From: Talpa occidentalis
Lineage: Eukaryota > Chordata > Mammalia > Eulipotyphla > Talpidae
DNA length: 64,000 nucleotides
Reading direction: 5' to 3'
NCBI RefSeq assembly: GCF_014898055.3
Contig: NW_023601212.1
Location: 56,594,329 to 56,658,328, forward strand
Below are positions 1 to 10,739 of this stretch, in pieces (position 1 is the first letter of the stretch; every line of letters starts with the position of its first letter). Made by a program: the position numbers and the translations under genes. The notes under the pieces are model-generated. The model saw only the letters and a program-made list of their open reading frames with translations. It had not been told where the DNA came from and made no database searches.

Positions 1-310
1 TTTGAGAAATCATTAGGTGATTCAAAGTGGAACCCTGTTTAATGGGATCAGTGTCTTTCTAAAAGAGGACCAAGAAAGACCCTTAATAATTTCTACAATA
101 CTGTAGAAAGTTACGATGTGACGATACTGTAAAAAGTTAGCCATAAAGAACCAGAAAATGGGTGCACTCAAGAGATACTAAATCTGCGAATGTCTTGATC
201 TTGGACTTGGCCAATTTCTTGGCCTCCAAAGCCATAAGAGAGCAATGTCTGTGGTTTATAAGCCACCCAGTTAGGGTATTTTGTTATAGTTGCCTGAATG
301 AATTAAGATA
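1..310 (+). mobile_element. MLT1/MaLR-type LTR, 3' part
   Basis: The interval follows the 3' half of an ancient MLT1-type LTR: a 'gatcagtg' block near 47, 'gaaccaga' near 149, the 'cttgatcttggact' block near 193, and the terminal stretch 'ggtttataagccaccc' near 252 followed by 'gtattttgttatag' near 276. The 5' part lies outside the window. The copy is diverged and non-coding; the 80-codon frame across it has no meaning. Family assignment is from memory of the consensus. Confidence 0.75.
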
Positions 311-413
311 CCACCTGATGACTGTAGGGACCCTCCCCACTTATTTACCTTACACAGAGGGGGCACAGGAACTAAAGAGACTGATCCCTCTTCTCATAAA
401 ATGAGTTATTAGA

Positions 414-1101
414 GGGCCTCCCTAGTGGTGCAAGGGGTTGAGCACCACAGTATGAAGCAATCCACAGCCTCTGCAATACAAGTTTGATCCCCAGCCAGCC
501 AGGGACTGTAGGGTAAGGAAAAAGTATCAGGCTTTTCTGCCCTCCCGCCATTAGGATAGATGAGGGAACCCTGTGGTCCTGAATGCATGCCTGATGGTGG
601 GCACCTGAAGTGGGTACACCTGGGCTAAGAGACTGAGTTTATAAGGGCGGCATCACAGGGACGCCAGCAGAAGCAGGAGAGAAAGAGAAGCAGAACAGAA
701 GCCGAGAGAAGAAGAGAAGCAGAGAGAACGCCAGAGAGAGCCCAGATAGAATGAGGATTTGCTGGGGGCTGGGAGGATGCCAGCCTCCCAGACCCCCTGC
801 CTGCCATGTGCCTGGTAAATCTAAATAAAAGACCTGCAAAAGCTACTGAGGACTCTGACTCCTCCTTTACCCGGTCTGCTGGATCATAGAAAACCTGCTC
901 AGTGCCCTGTTTCTGCCTCTACAGGGACCAACCCACATGGCACAGCAGACCTCTCCTGTCTCACCCGCTCCTCCCCTTAGCAATGTATTTCGTCAGTCCA
1001 CCTGTTCTGTTCCCCATTCTGTCTCTGGTGAATTCTCTCACCCCTCACACCTCTGGCCTTTACTCCAGCTCTTGTATGCATAAATAAATAAATCTTTAAA
1101 A
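414..1101 (+). mobile_element. tRNA-derived SINE, split by a solo LTR
   Basis: A SINE in pol III orientation starts with the family 5' end (gggcctccctagtgg), has an A-box-like and B-box-like head, and ends in the family's (AAAT)n/ATCTTTAAA tail. It is flanked by a perfect 16-bp target-site duplication, AAAATGAGTTATTAGA, at 398-413 and 1102-1117. The body is interrupted between 506 and 924 by a solo LTR, so the SINE was there first. The 3' half has the 'ctctggcctttactccagctcttgtatgcataaat' type of end (subfamily B). Confidence 0.9.
507..923 (+). mobile_element. Solo LTR of an endogenous retrovirus (copy 1)
   Basis: A 417-bp unit begins TGTAGGGTAAGG and ends CTCTACA, the TG...CA ends of a retroviral LTR. 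It has a TATA-like box at 638-644 (TTTATAA) and a polyadenylation signal at 824-829 (AATAAA). A 5-bp target duplication, GGGAC, sits at 502-506 and 924-928. No gag, pol or env sequence follows, so this is a solo LTR left by LTR-LTR recombination. It lies inside a SINE and is younger than it. Two relatives are at 2832-3247 and 29564-30029. Confidence 0.88.
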
Positions 1102-1117
1102 AAAATGAGTTATTAGA

Positions 1118-2699
1118 AAGAGCAATGTCTAGAAGCCTCAGGCAAGTAAGTGTCTTTACCTTTGTGCTATAGCTGGTCCTGGGTGGTTGAACTCAGGACA
1201 CTACACCCTCTCTGGGAGCAGGAAATACAACTTGTTAATCTTTATAGGGCTTGACTATGCCGTGCCCTGCTGGTAGTGTTTGCTGGGGTCCAGGGCCCTC
1301 AGGTGCCTGTCCTATTATGAGCTGATTTTAGTAGTTAGTGATTAAGGGCTCAATGCCACACCTGCTTCATATAGAATTCAGTCCAAAACAAGTAATGTTA
1401 TATGTGGGAGCTGTCAGTGTGTTTATCTGGCAAGTATTTCAATACAGCCACAACTGGGTATTTAAAAGTAGGCTGTGATATTCAGTTTCTATGCTGTGTG
1501 TGTGTGTGTGTGTGTCTAAAAAATGCATAAAGAAAATCCCAAGTGCCTTTTATTCACTTAATTATCATGTCTCCTCTTAACCTTCCCAAGGCTAATAGTA
1601 AGCAAATCCTATATATTTTTTTCTCTTCAGTCTTTCATTGTAATCCCCAGTGGAAAGTTTTTATTTCTTTGATAGGTTTGATTAATGTCTTCAGAAAAAG
1701 AAAAGATTAGTTTTTCGAACCTTATAATTAACATTACTGCAGAGAGAGACAGCAGCTGGAGCCCATGGAAGAAAGCCTGAGACCATGGCTTCATCTGGTG
1801 CATGACCTTCACACCCCACAGCAGCCATCAGTAATGGGGCCACCTCACTTGCCTTGAATCTTCAAGTCTGTCCTATTACTATCTTTGCGACTAAAGATAG
1901 AAATCCTTCTATTTTCCCATATGGTAGGAGCAGTCTCTCCAACACCCTCTTTATTGTCCCCAAAGCAAAAATATTCCTCACAATGTAAAATATTGCACAC
2001 ACAATTTTTTTCTGGTTTTCTTTTTGAAACCCCCCTACTCCTGTCACCCTCCCTCTTCCCATCCCACAGGTTTTGCAAACTGACTCTGAAACCAACTTTT
2101 GCAGTGAAGTGAATCTGCCCAAGGGATGTTTTTTACCCTGAATAACAATAACTCTGAACACTGCCTTTTGGCAGAGCTATAGTACTGTTATTTGGGACTG
2201 ATGGACTGTCAGTCTTTTCTGCCAGAAACAGAAATGCTAATCAGGATCTTAAGCATGTTGGGACTAGGGACTTGCACTTTTATAGTTTGCATAGGCCCAC
2301 GTGGACAACGGTTTTGCTGAATCTTATTTTTATAGGTCCTTGTGGAGATGGGGCCTATAGGAAATTCTGGCAATTGAGAGAATGTTGTTCTAAACGAGCT
2401 CATTGTAGTACATTTTCCACCAAATTACATTAGCATATAAAACTTGGATTATTGATTTCTTTTTCACTCGTAGTTTCTGGGCAAAAGTCCAGTTTATAGG
2501 AGCAAAGATACACACCCTTGAATAGAGAGTCATTTATTTTTTCTTTATTTTAGAGACTGGTCATGCTCCAGAAAGGTAGTACTTTGCACTCTGATTTTCT
2601 CCACCTGACAGCTCCATCAGACTGCACTTAAGTCTTCCATGGTATAGGCCTTCCATTTCTGAACCCAAACTAGAGAGGGAGGAATGCAGGTGAAGGACA
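1118..2699. other. Unique-looking interval, no gene seen
   Basis: No repeat family or exon is recognised here. Frames up to 99 codons on both strands overlap one another with no coding character. A short (TG)n run is the only simple repeat. The part around 2410-2480 is AT-rich with ATTA cores but otherwise featureless. Confidence 0.5.
1494..1516. repeat. (TG)n microsatellite
   Basis: About 11 uninterrupted TG units. Confidence 0.95.
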
Positions 2700-3330
2700 A
2701 GGAGCATTTGCCAAGGATAGAGGGGCACCTGCCCTTCATTAAGCACCAATTCCATGTCAGGCAGTGGATGGCACTGTATTTACAACTTCTCTGAAATCTA
2801 ATGTCCTTATTTACAGATGAGAAAATGAGGCTGTAGGGTAAGGGAAAAGTATCAGGCTTTTCTGCCCTCCCGCCATTAGGATAGATGAGGGAACCCTGTG
2901 GTCCTGAATGCATGCCTGATGGCGGGCACCTGAGGTGGGTACACCTGGGCTGAGACTGAGTTTATAAGGGCGGCATCACGGGGACACCAGCAGAAGCCAA
3001 GAAGCAAAAAAGCCGAGAGAAGAAGAAGAGAAGCAGAGAGAATGCCAGAGAGAGCCCAGATAGAGTGAAGATTTTCTGGGGGCTGGGAGGCCTGCCAGCC
3101 TCCCGGCCCCCCAGCACCCCTGCCTGACATATGCCTGGTAAATCTAAATAAAAGACCTGCAAATGCCACTGAGGACTCTGACTTCTCCTTTACCTAGTCT
3201 ACATGGGATCATAGAAAACCTGCTCAGTGTCCATTCCTGCCCCTACAGAGGCTTAGTGAGGAGAAGTGCTTTGTTCCAAGACAATTAGAAGCAAATGCAA
3301 GATGAGTGGCTATTTGCTTTGAGAAACAAT
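2700..3330 (-). mobile_element. MIR, split by a solo LTR
   Basis: The left part (2700-2831) and right part (from 3248) together follow the reverse complement of MIR: a diverged 'agcaccaattccatgtcaggca' stretch, then 'acagatgagaaaatgaggc', continuing after the LTR with 'ttagtgaggagaagtgcttt'. The LTR at 2832-3247 duplicated GAGGC at the insertion point. MIR is an ancient mammalian tRNA-derived SINE and is inactive. Confidence 0.75.
2832..3247 (+). mobile_element. Solo LTR of an endogenous retrovirus (copy 2)
   Basis: A 416-bp LTR, very similar to the copy at 507-923 along its whole length, runs from TGTAGGGTAAGG to CCCCTACA. A TTTATAAG promoter box lies near 2961 and AATAAA near 3147. Its own 5-bp target duplication, GAGGC, is at 2827-2831 and 3248-3252. 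Differing duplications show that copies 1 and 2 are separate insertions, not the two ends of one provirus. Confidence 0.88.
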
Positions 3331-3339
3331 CTAACAGAT

Positions 3340-3880
3340 CCTTTAATGTTTAAATGAGGAGTTACCATATGGCTCAGCAATTCAATTCCTAAATACATAT
3401 CCAAGAGAAAAGGAAACACAAAAAAACTTGCACACCAATGTTCAGTCCAGCATCATTCATAATAGCCAAAAATGCAGAAACTACCCACACAATGAAATTT
3501 TATTTGATAGTAAAATGAAGTATCGATACACGCTGAGCCTGCATGAACCTAAGACATTATGCTAAATGAAAGATGCCAGTCCCAAAGGACCCCATACTGC
3601 ATGTTGCCATTTATCTGAAATGTCCAGAATAAGGAGAAAATAAATTACTGGTTGCCTGAGGTTAGGGGAGCTAGTGTGGGGATGGGGGAGTAGAGAGTGA
3701 GTACTTAATGATACAGGGTTTCATAGAATTGTGTCTGTTTGGTTCTAAATTCTAAACTGGTTTTTAAAATTGATTGTGATGATGGTTCTACAACTCCGTG
3801 GATATCTTAAAAGCCATTGAAATGTGCTTTTAAATGGGTGAATGGTATGTATGAAAAATTAGTTATGAAAAATTAGTGGC
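3340..3880 (+). mobile_element. Old LINE-1 (L1M) 3' fragment
   Basis: The text matches the end of L1 ORF2 plus 3' UTR: 'accatatggctcagcaattc' near 3363, a 'catcattcataatagcc' block near 3451, then 'gaaatgtgcttttaaatggg' near 3819. Many substitutions and stops make it a dead, old copy. No clear target duplication is seen. Confidence 0.8.
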
Positions 3881-3989
3881 TACTGTCTACTGCTCTTGTA
3901 TAGAGAGAGACAATCACCACTTAGATGGGGGAGTAACCTGAGATGTTCCTAATGATAGAAACCCAAGTGCCAAATAGTAGCAGGAGCGT

Positions 3990-4180
3990 GTTGCTTTTAT
4001 CAAGCATTTGCTAAATGCCTGGCACCCCTGCTAAGTACTTTACATGCATTATCTAACTTAATCACCACACTAACCTCATGATCTACCTGTTACTCATACT
4101 CTCATATTCCAAGAAGAGGAAATGAAGCTGAAGAGAGGCTTAGTAATTTTCTCCGGGTCATGTATCTCTTAAGCACTATC
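3990..4180 (-). mobile_element. MIR fragment
   Basis: It follows the MIR reverse complement: 'aatgcctggcacccctgctaag' near 4014, 'acatgcattatctaacttaatc' near 4042, then a diverged 'aagaggaaatgaagctgaagagagg' segment. Confidence 0.75.
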
Positions 4181-4249
4181 GCTGTCTCCTACTGAATTAA
4201 ACCTTTGGAAACAATGATGTTTATTTGTCCACTTCCCAGCATTGTGTAC

Positions 4250-4450
4250 TCATCATTGAGTTGATCTGTGGTAGGTGGGTTGGATTTGAATCAGAATTCT
4301 GCCACCTGGGTCCTGTGTCAATGCAAGTCACTTAAACTTTCTTATTTCTTATCTATATCATGGGATAAAATAATCTTAAATGAGATAATATGTGAAAAGC
4401 ATTTAGAACAATGCCTGGCATACAGTAAGTGCTCAATGTATGTAACCTAT
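4250..4450 (+). mobile_element. MIR
   Basis: A forward MIR: 'ggatttgaatcagaattctgcca' near 4282, then the CORE-like middle, 'aatgcctggcatacagtaag' near 4410 and 'gctcaatgtatg' at the end. It lies close to another MIR in the opposite orientation. Confidence 0.8.
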
Positions 4451-5344
4451 TCTTAAATACACTATTTGTTGGAGGATGCAAGCATAGATGAATAAGACAT
4501 AGATTGTGTTTCAGCTGCATGCTTGCAGGAATTCCGATATAGACATAATGGAAACAGGAACCAGGCAGGCAGGAGGCAGAGCAGAAGCGCAGAGGCAGAG
4601 TGACTGATGATTAATTAGGGCCACTCATTCTTGTGGTCCTAGATCTTTGGTCTTTTCGGTTCTGGCACAAGAATGTTTATCTCAGCAGATTTTCATCCCT
4701 TTCCCTCAAGGTTTCAGGGGAGCACACAAATTATGAAATTTGGTGGGGGCATTTCATGATGGTGCTTTTTTTTCTGATAGTTTGGTAAAAATTTAACACT
4801 TGAAAGGGCAGAGCAGAGAGCATAGAACGGTCTTTTATTTGGGCTTCTTAAATACCTAACATTAATTAGAGCCTTAAATTAATATCACAGAAACCTGATA
4901 AAGAGGCAAAAAGTCATGAAAGGAAGTGTGTGAGCTGATCATACTCTGTAATGGCGTTTCTCATATTCTGAGTGCACTGAAATTTAGGGATGTGTTGGAG
5001 ATTAGCTAATTATTGATGATTGTGAACTGTATGCTTTATAAGTAAGTGTGTCTATGTAAATGTGTCATATATAAAAGGGGAGAGAGAGGGGGTGGGGGGG
5101 GAGATTGAATTGGAAAACTATGCTTCCAAATGTGAAGAGGCAGCAGAAGAGAGAGCAAGATAAATGGAGCTAAACAACTAATTCTATGGTGACGGATAGA
5201 ATTGAACTTTTAGTGGTATACTTAATGCACTACATACCTGTCTTGATTTTTAATGATGCACACATGAAACTCATATAAAATTATAATGCAGACACTTCAA
5301 AAAGACAGTAAATAAATGGAGAAGCTGTTTGATGCACATGCTCA
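4451..5344. other. Unique-looking interval, no gene seen
   Basis: No family or exon is recognised. A G-rich purine run occupies about 5077-5104. The remainder is AT-rich unique sequence. Confidence 0.5.
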
Positions 5345-5415
5345 CTTTTGTTCCCAGTAGAGTATCTGGCATGTAGTAGGCATTTGACAAGTATTTGCTC
5401 AATCTGAATAAATAG
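5345..5415 (+). mobile_element. Short L2/MIR 3'-end fragment
   Basis: The string 'tctggcatgtagtaggcatt' near 5365 followed by 'ttgctcaatctgaataaat' resembles the shared 3' ends of L2 and MIR. Too short to assign to one family. Confidence 0.5.
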
Positions 5416-5584
5416 ATGTTTTTTACTCTAGGTCATCCATTGGAGATGACCTGTATGAACTTCTGATTCAGAATTTAAATTTTCCCTCTGAGAATTCATT
5501 CAGTGAGCTCCTTTGTGCGATATTCCCTTGGAGTAGTCTCTATCCTTGCAAAGAAAGACCTGGAGGACTTGGAGTGGCTGTGAT

Positions 5585-5765
5585 ACTCCCCTGGCCCCAC
5601 CCCCCCACTGCAGGCTGCACCTTTGAATTACTTGGGAAGCTTTGGATACACAAGACAGCCAGGCTGGAACCAGGCCAAGCAGATGGGACTCTCTGGGGAC
5701 AGGGCTTGGGCAAGGGCTTTTTTTTTGCTTCACACACTGTCCAGGTGTTCTAATGGGATGGGGGG
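5585..5765. mobile_element. hAT-Charlie non-autonomous fragment (MER5-like)
   Basis: The left side ('ggctgcacctttgaattacttggg') and the right side ('caggtgttctaatggg') resemble the paired halves of MER5-type palindromic elements. It is diverged and the assignment is tentative. Confidence 0.4.
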
Positions 5766-7924
5766 ATGAGAAGAACCTGACAGAGGCATCTGTAGATGGG
5801 AAGGTAGGTCCAAGAGAACTCTCTGAACCTGGACTGATGACATCCCAGCACAGGGACAGCGGGTACCTAAGGGTGCTGTGGAAGAAGGAGGTGAGTTTTA
5901 GTATTTGGCATAGTATTTAGTATTTTGCACTACTTTATTGCTATAATTTCAAGATTTTCTGAGACTAGGTACTAAGTGGAGAGTATGAGGGAGGATGGGG
6001 CACTGAAGAACCCTGGCACCCCCAAGTCTTGTCTCTATGTCAGCAATAGACTCACTTGCCTATGCAAAGGCTGCAAACTAACCTCTGAGACCAGGTAAGA
6101 GTGCTAGCTGCCCCGTACCCCGATGTGTCCTTGTTCAGCAGCAAGCCTATTAAGATGCTCAAAGAGTGGCTAGAGAGTTGTGTCTCCAGAGAGTTGGTGG
6201 AGTGTAACTGTGACCACAGGAGCACATTTTCTCTTGCCCCAAGCAAACTCCCTACAGACACTTCAGTTGTATTTTCAACAGGAGGAGGATATCAGTCAGC
6301 CAAATAGCTCTGAGTTTTCCTCTGGTTAGAAACATTATCCAGAAAAGATAACAGAAGTTTCTATAGGCAGTCTGTCTCCTTGGAGATCTCAGCGCTCCCT
6401 AGGTGAAGGATGCATTTGGGTTCCCTACTGAGTTTGGGGAGACCAGGGAAAATGTAGGTTAAGGGAAGGGATTAAATAGCAATATAAGCCCTTCTCTAAA
6501 ATCGAGCATTGGAACTAACACTCCTCTCTGCTTGGGGCTGCCTGCCTGCTTCCCCAGAATTGCTCACAGCCTCCCCTCCCATCCTTCCCTTCTCCTCTCT
6601 CCTCCCTCCCAATGATTCCATCGCAACCACATGCACTTGATAGAATCTTGCACACAGGCACATTTATTATTGACCAGCTTCTTTATCTTGGATAGTATGT
6701 CACAAGTAGTCAACACTATAGCTCTTGAAGGTAGTTTCACAGATTTAAGATGAAGAAACAGTATCCATATAGTTCTGGAGTCGAGAAAGCCTGATAGCCA
6801 GCCAGTAAAAAAAAAAAAAAAAACCACCCTAAGACCGGTGGAGAGTGGAATTTTACTCACTGTAGCCGACTTGGACTTTAGATATGAAACGTTTGATTTA
6901 TAGTTTCTATTTCACTCTGATAGAAAACTCTGCTTACCCTCATTGGAAGGTCGAATGTGTTGGGTTCTTTAGCTAAGGTAGCTGTTAAAATTTATTTCAC
7001 ATTCAAGGAAAGGGGCTCTTGTTATTCACCATGTTCCCATTTTAATTATGATTTTTCCTGGCATCATTTTTAACAAGAATAACCTAAGGCCTGTAAAGAG
7101 TGATTTCCCCTAATCAGTTCTTAAAGCCGCCCTCCCCCACTCACTGCTTTCGCCATAGCGATACAGATGAAATGAAATGGAGAATTGAGCAATTACCCGG
7201 TGCATCTGAACAGTGTAGAGTCAGCAGTCAATTAGAATAGTTCAATTACAAAAATCCTTTTTTCTCTCTACTTTTTTGTTCTATAGAATTATCATCTTAA
7301 CTCTTGCTACTCCGCCTGCCCCTGTGTTGAGGCTCCTTTGCATCCTTTGCCTCTGCTGAACCCACAGCCTTCTCCTTTGTGCCTAGCCTTCATCTCCATT
7401 TCCTTCAGAGAGAGGCCTCATATTCATCCTCTGACAGTCAAGTAGGCTCAGAATCAAGCACCCCCTGTGTCAGATTTGAGTTTTCACATTATTTCCTATA
7501 CCCCCTTGGCCTTTCAGATTCTGTGCCTGGGCTTCTAGAACACCTCTTGTCTTGAGATTCTCTTTACACACTATTGGCTCCACAGACTCATTCACTGATG
7601 AGCCACTGCTTGTTCTTGCTAGCTTTCCTCATTGAAGACTAATACCTGACTCCTACCTAGTGTGATGAGGGGTCCCCGACCACATGTAGACCCGCAGATA
7701 TGCGCACCCAGTCCCACACCCAGTCCCACAGGCCCTCTGTGGTCCTGGATCAATTAGGATTTGTCTAATCGGTCCTCTGACAATTAGGGCTCGTATCCCT
7801 CTTCATTACTGAGTCAAGTTTGTTTGGGTATTGAGTAGTCCCATCTTTGGATCACCCACTGTCAGCACATTTCCTCTTCATACTTCTCCTTGGGCATGTC
7901 TTGCTACCACACCAGATATTTATT
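5766..7924. other. Unique-looking interval, no gene seen
   Basis: No exon or repeat family is recognised. There is a pyrimidine-rich block at about 6575-6612, an A tract at about 6807-6823, and a stretch at 7040-7260 with several ATTA/CAATTA cores. The 12-bp unit 'cacccagtccca' occurs twice in tandem at about 7706-7730. Confidence 0.5.
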
Positions 7925-8045
7925 GATTGTAACATTTACTTAATGTTTGCTTAATGCATGTTTACTGAGCACCTACTATGCACCAGACCCCCTGCTTGTC
8001 ACTGGGGACTCTGTTCAATTATATATACTTACTTTCAAGGAAAAT
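7925..8045 (-). mobile_element. L2/MIR-like fragment
   Basis: 'tttactgagcacctactatg' near 7961 followed by 'caccagaccccctgcttg' and 'cactggggactctgttc' resembles the reverse complement of an L2 3' end. Short and diverged. Confidence 0.5.
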
Positions 8046-8049
8046 TTCA

Positions 8050-8442
8050 TACTAGTTTTCTAGGAATGTGTAACAAAGTGTCACAACCTGGGTGATTAAC
8101 AGGCCTTTATTGTCTCACTGTTCTGGAGGCTGGGTTTCTGAGACTGAGGTGGTGGTAGAGTGATACTTTCTAAGGGTTGTAAAGAGGCCACTTTCCCAGA
8201 ATTGTCCACATCATCTTCCACCACCTTCTCTTCTCATCATTCCCACTATGCATGTCCATCTAAATTTCCCCTTTTTATGAGGATACCGTGCATATTGTTT
8301 AGAGGCTGATCCTGCTCCAGCGTGACTTCTATCATATTACATCTCTGATGACCCTATTTCCAAATAAGGTCATATTCTGAAATACTGGGGGTTAGAACTC
8401 AACATATTATTTTGGGGGAGCATAGTTTAATCTGTAACAACG
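8050..8442 (-). mobile_element. MLT1/MST-type LTR
   Basis: Read on the minus strand this follows a MaLR LTR: 'ccaaaataatatgttgagttctaacccccag', 'gaccttatttggaaatagggtcat', and a 3' end with 'cagcctccagaacagtgag'. About 390 bp, diverged, solo. Confidence 0.75.
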
Positions 8443-8494
8443 CACATTGTTCTGTGGTGTCAGTAAAGACAGAGAGCAGCAGCTAAGCACCAGG

Positions 8495-8612
8495 AATTAT
8501 ATTTCTTGAGCACTTACTTTGTGCTGAACACCATTCAGTGACACAATGAGTCTACACAATCCTCTGAAAAAAACTGAGACCCAGAGAGGTTAATAGTTCA
8601 ACTTCATATGAG
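8495..8612 (-). mobile_element. MIR fragment
   Basis: It matches the MIR reverse complement: 'cttgagcacttactttgtgctg' near 8504, then 'actgagacccagagaggtta' near 8573. Confidence 0.65.
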
Positions 8613-8779
8613 AAAGGGCAGAGAAGCAGATTGGGTGTATTTTGTAGGAACTGAAACACCCTTGTCCTCCCACCTCCCTGCCACATAGGCTCTGCCATGG
8701 AGGATTTCTCCAGTGTTAAAACCTCAACCCGTCCCTTACCTTCTGAACCTGGTCATGCAGCAACCCCATTGCTTCAAGC

Positions 8780-9010
8780 TTTTAGTCTCTCCAGTTAGAA
8801 ACTTTGCCCCATTCACCCTTAAAATGGGCTCCTCCCACTTATCTCTATCCTCTTTATTGTCTTTGCTCGGTCTTTCAAATTAATTCTCTCTGTCATTGGT
8901 TAACTCTTCTTGATCTGTGAGTCCCTTGAAGGCTGGGACCAGCTTCACCAGGATCTAGATTCCTGCTGACCCACAGAGGCATTCCAGAGAGACCTTTTGG
9001 TAAATAGATT
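8780..9010 (+). mobile_element. Possible L2 3' fragment
   Basis: 'gtcccttgaaggctgggacc' near 8921 is the kind of sequence found upstream of the L2 3' end. The rest is only loosely similar. Confidence 0.4.
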
Positions 9011-9073
9011 CTGCTACGGATAAAATAGATTTCTTTGGGACCATCTCAGAAATGAGGTGTCATTTTTTTTTTT

Positions 9074-9333
9074 TAAGATTTATTTATTTATACACAAACC
9101 GGAGCGCAGGCCAGATACGTGGGAGGGTGAGAGGATTCACCAGACACAGAGCAGGGAACAGAAGAGGCAGACTGACTGAAATACACTGCTGAGGGGAGCA
9201 GCGTGTGCAACAGGAGAGGTCTGCCACGCCATGTGGGACCCTCGCCAGCTGGCCAGGATCGAACCAGTGCTGCAGAGGCTGCGGGCAGCTTCACAGCGCT
9301 GCGCTCAACTGCCTACGCCACCAGGGGAGGCCC
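9074..9333 (-). mobile_element. tRNA-derived SINE
   Basis: A full-length SINE in reverse orientation. The A tail appears as the T tract at about 9063-9074, followed by 'aagatttatttatttata'; the 5' end is the reverse complement of gggcctcccc at about 9324-9333. Imperfect duplication TGT(C/T)ATTTTTTTTTTTT flanks it at 9058 and 9334. The B-box-like GGTTCGATCC lies within, on the minus strand. Confidence 0.88.
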
Positions 9334-9343
9334 TGTTATTTTT

Positions 9344-9744
9344 TTTTTTTTTAAGTGCAGATTACAAATGACTTTAGCAACTCATGTATTAAATAGTTGA
9401 GTAAAAATGAGACATTGAGAGCATCATCAGTGGTGAAGCAGCATCACCTCAGTATAGCAGTGGAGGACTCTGAAGATGTGACTCTCTACTCCAAAGTCAT
9501 ACTACAGCATTTATTGATAATTTTCATCCTAAGTGCAGCAAAGAATCCTTCATGGTTCCAGCAGTGTGGTCACAGGTGTCACTGCCACTTAAAGTATTGA
9601 CTTCCTGCCTGGGGCCCATCAGCATCCCACTCCTACCGGTTTGTGAGAATAGGCTGCAGAGTCAAGGAAAACTTGACTGAATTCACATGTGTGCAGGGAG
9701 GGGATTCCCAGACAGACTCTGAATCACTGAGGTAGTGGAGTGGA
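9344..9744. other. Unique-looking interval, no gene seen
   Basis: No exon or repeat is recognised with confidence. The 67-codon frame at 9397-9600 shows no family resemblance. Confidence 0.45.
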
Positions 9745-10455
9745 ATGGTGGGACTGGTATTTGGAAAACCCGTGTTCTCACACTGGTCACAGGCAGCTCA
9801 CAATTTATGTTGACATTGGTGTCCTCATTTAGAAAAAAGGGGTAAATGATTCCTGTCTGCCTGTTTCACAGACAGACCATTGTTGGGTTCAATTAAGATA
9901 ATACCCCAGAACCCAAAGAAAGCAAAACCACTAATTTGAAAGGAAACCTGCACTTCTGTGTTTATTGCAGCACTATTACAATTGTCAAGATAGAGAAACA
10001 ACCTAAATGCCCCAAAGCAGATGACTGGATCAAGAAGATGTGGTACAATACACAATGGAATACTACTCAGCAATCAAAAAAGATAAACTCATGCCATTTG
10101 TGGCAAGGATGGAGCTGGAAGTAAAATAAGTCATAAAGAAAAAGATAAATATCAGAATATAGATATTTATATAGAATGTAGGAAAGCCAATCAAAGGGTC
10201 AGTTAAAGACAAACCTTGAAAGATGACCATAGATATGAGAGGTCCATGAAGGGAGGGGAGGGTGTGGGCTTGGGGACAGATGGCAAAAGGCAGGAAAGAG
10301 CACAGGGAATATAGTGATGGACTAAGGTGCTTTGATGGTGGGAGAACTATTGAGACCATATCTGAAGGGAGAAATCATATACTGCCCAAATATTAAGTGA
10401 AAAAAAAAAAAAAGATAATGCCTGAAGAAGTGCTTTGGGTCCAGCATATATACAA
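9745..10455 (+). mobile_element. MIR, split by an L1 insertion
   Basis: The left part ends with 'gtcctcatttagaaaaaagggg' near 9822 and 'caattaagataata' near 9890. The right part resumes at about 10423 with 'tgaagaagtgctttgggtccagca'. Both join in the order expected of a forward MIR. The L1 at 9906-10411 lies between them. Confidence 0.65.
9906..10411 (+). mobile_element. 5'-truncated LINE-1
   Basis: An L1 3' end: 'tttattgcagcactattacaat' near 9961, 'acacaatggaatactactcagcaatc' at about 10050, a G-rich 3' UTR near 10235-10280, and an A tail at about 10400-10413. The target duplication AAGATAAT(A/G)CC is at 9895-9905 and 10412-10422. The ORF2 remnant is broken by stops. Confidence 0.85.
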
Positions 10456-10489
10456 GTAAAGAAGAATTACCTGGAAATACCATGATAGA

Positions 10490-10720
10490 GTAGGAAGAAT
10501 AGGAACCCTGGAATTAGACAGACCTGGACTCAAATTCTAATTCTACGACTTATTGACTGTGACTTTAGTTATTTAACAATCTTTGCACTTCAGTTTTATC
10601 ATCTGTATAATGGGGAGAATCAGTCTACAGTCTAACATGTTTGCGAGGGCTAAAGTGAATAATATTTGAAAAGCTCTCGGCACATAGTGGGTACAGTAGT
10701 AATATTTTCCCCATTCATTT
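10490..10720 (+). mobile_element. MIR
   Basis: A nearly full MIR: 'ggaattagacagacctggactcaaattc' near 10510, 'cagttttatcatctgtataatgggg' near 10591, then 'ctcggcacatagtgggtac' near 10676. Confidence 0.85.
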
Positions 10721-10739
10721 ACTTTGTCACTTCATCAGA

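Noticed and set aside
507..3247. Two LTRs in the same orientation as the ends of one provirus
   Set aside because: The 5-bp target duplications differ (GGGAC and GAGGC), each LTR has its own host repeat, and the DNA between them includes SINE tail, unique DNA and MIR rather than retroviral genes.
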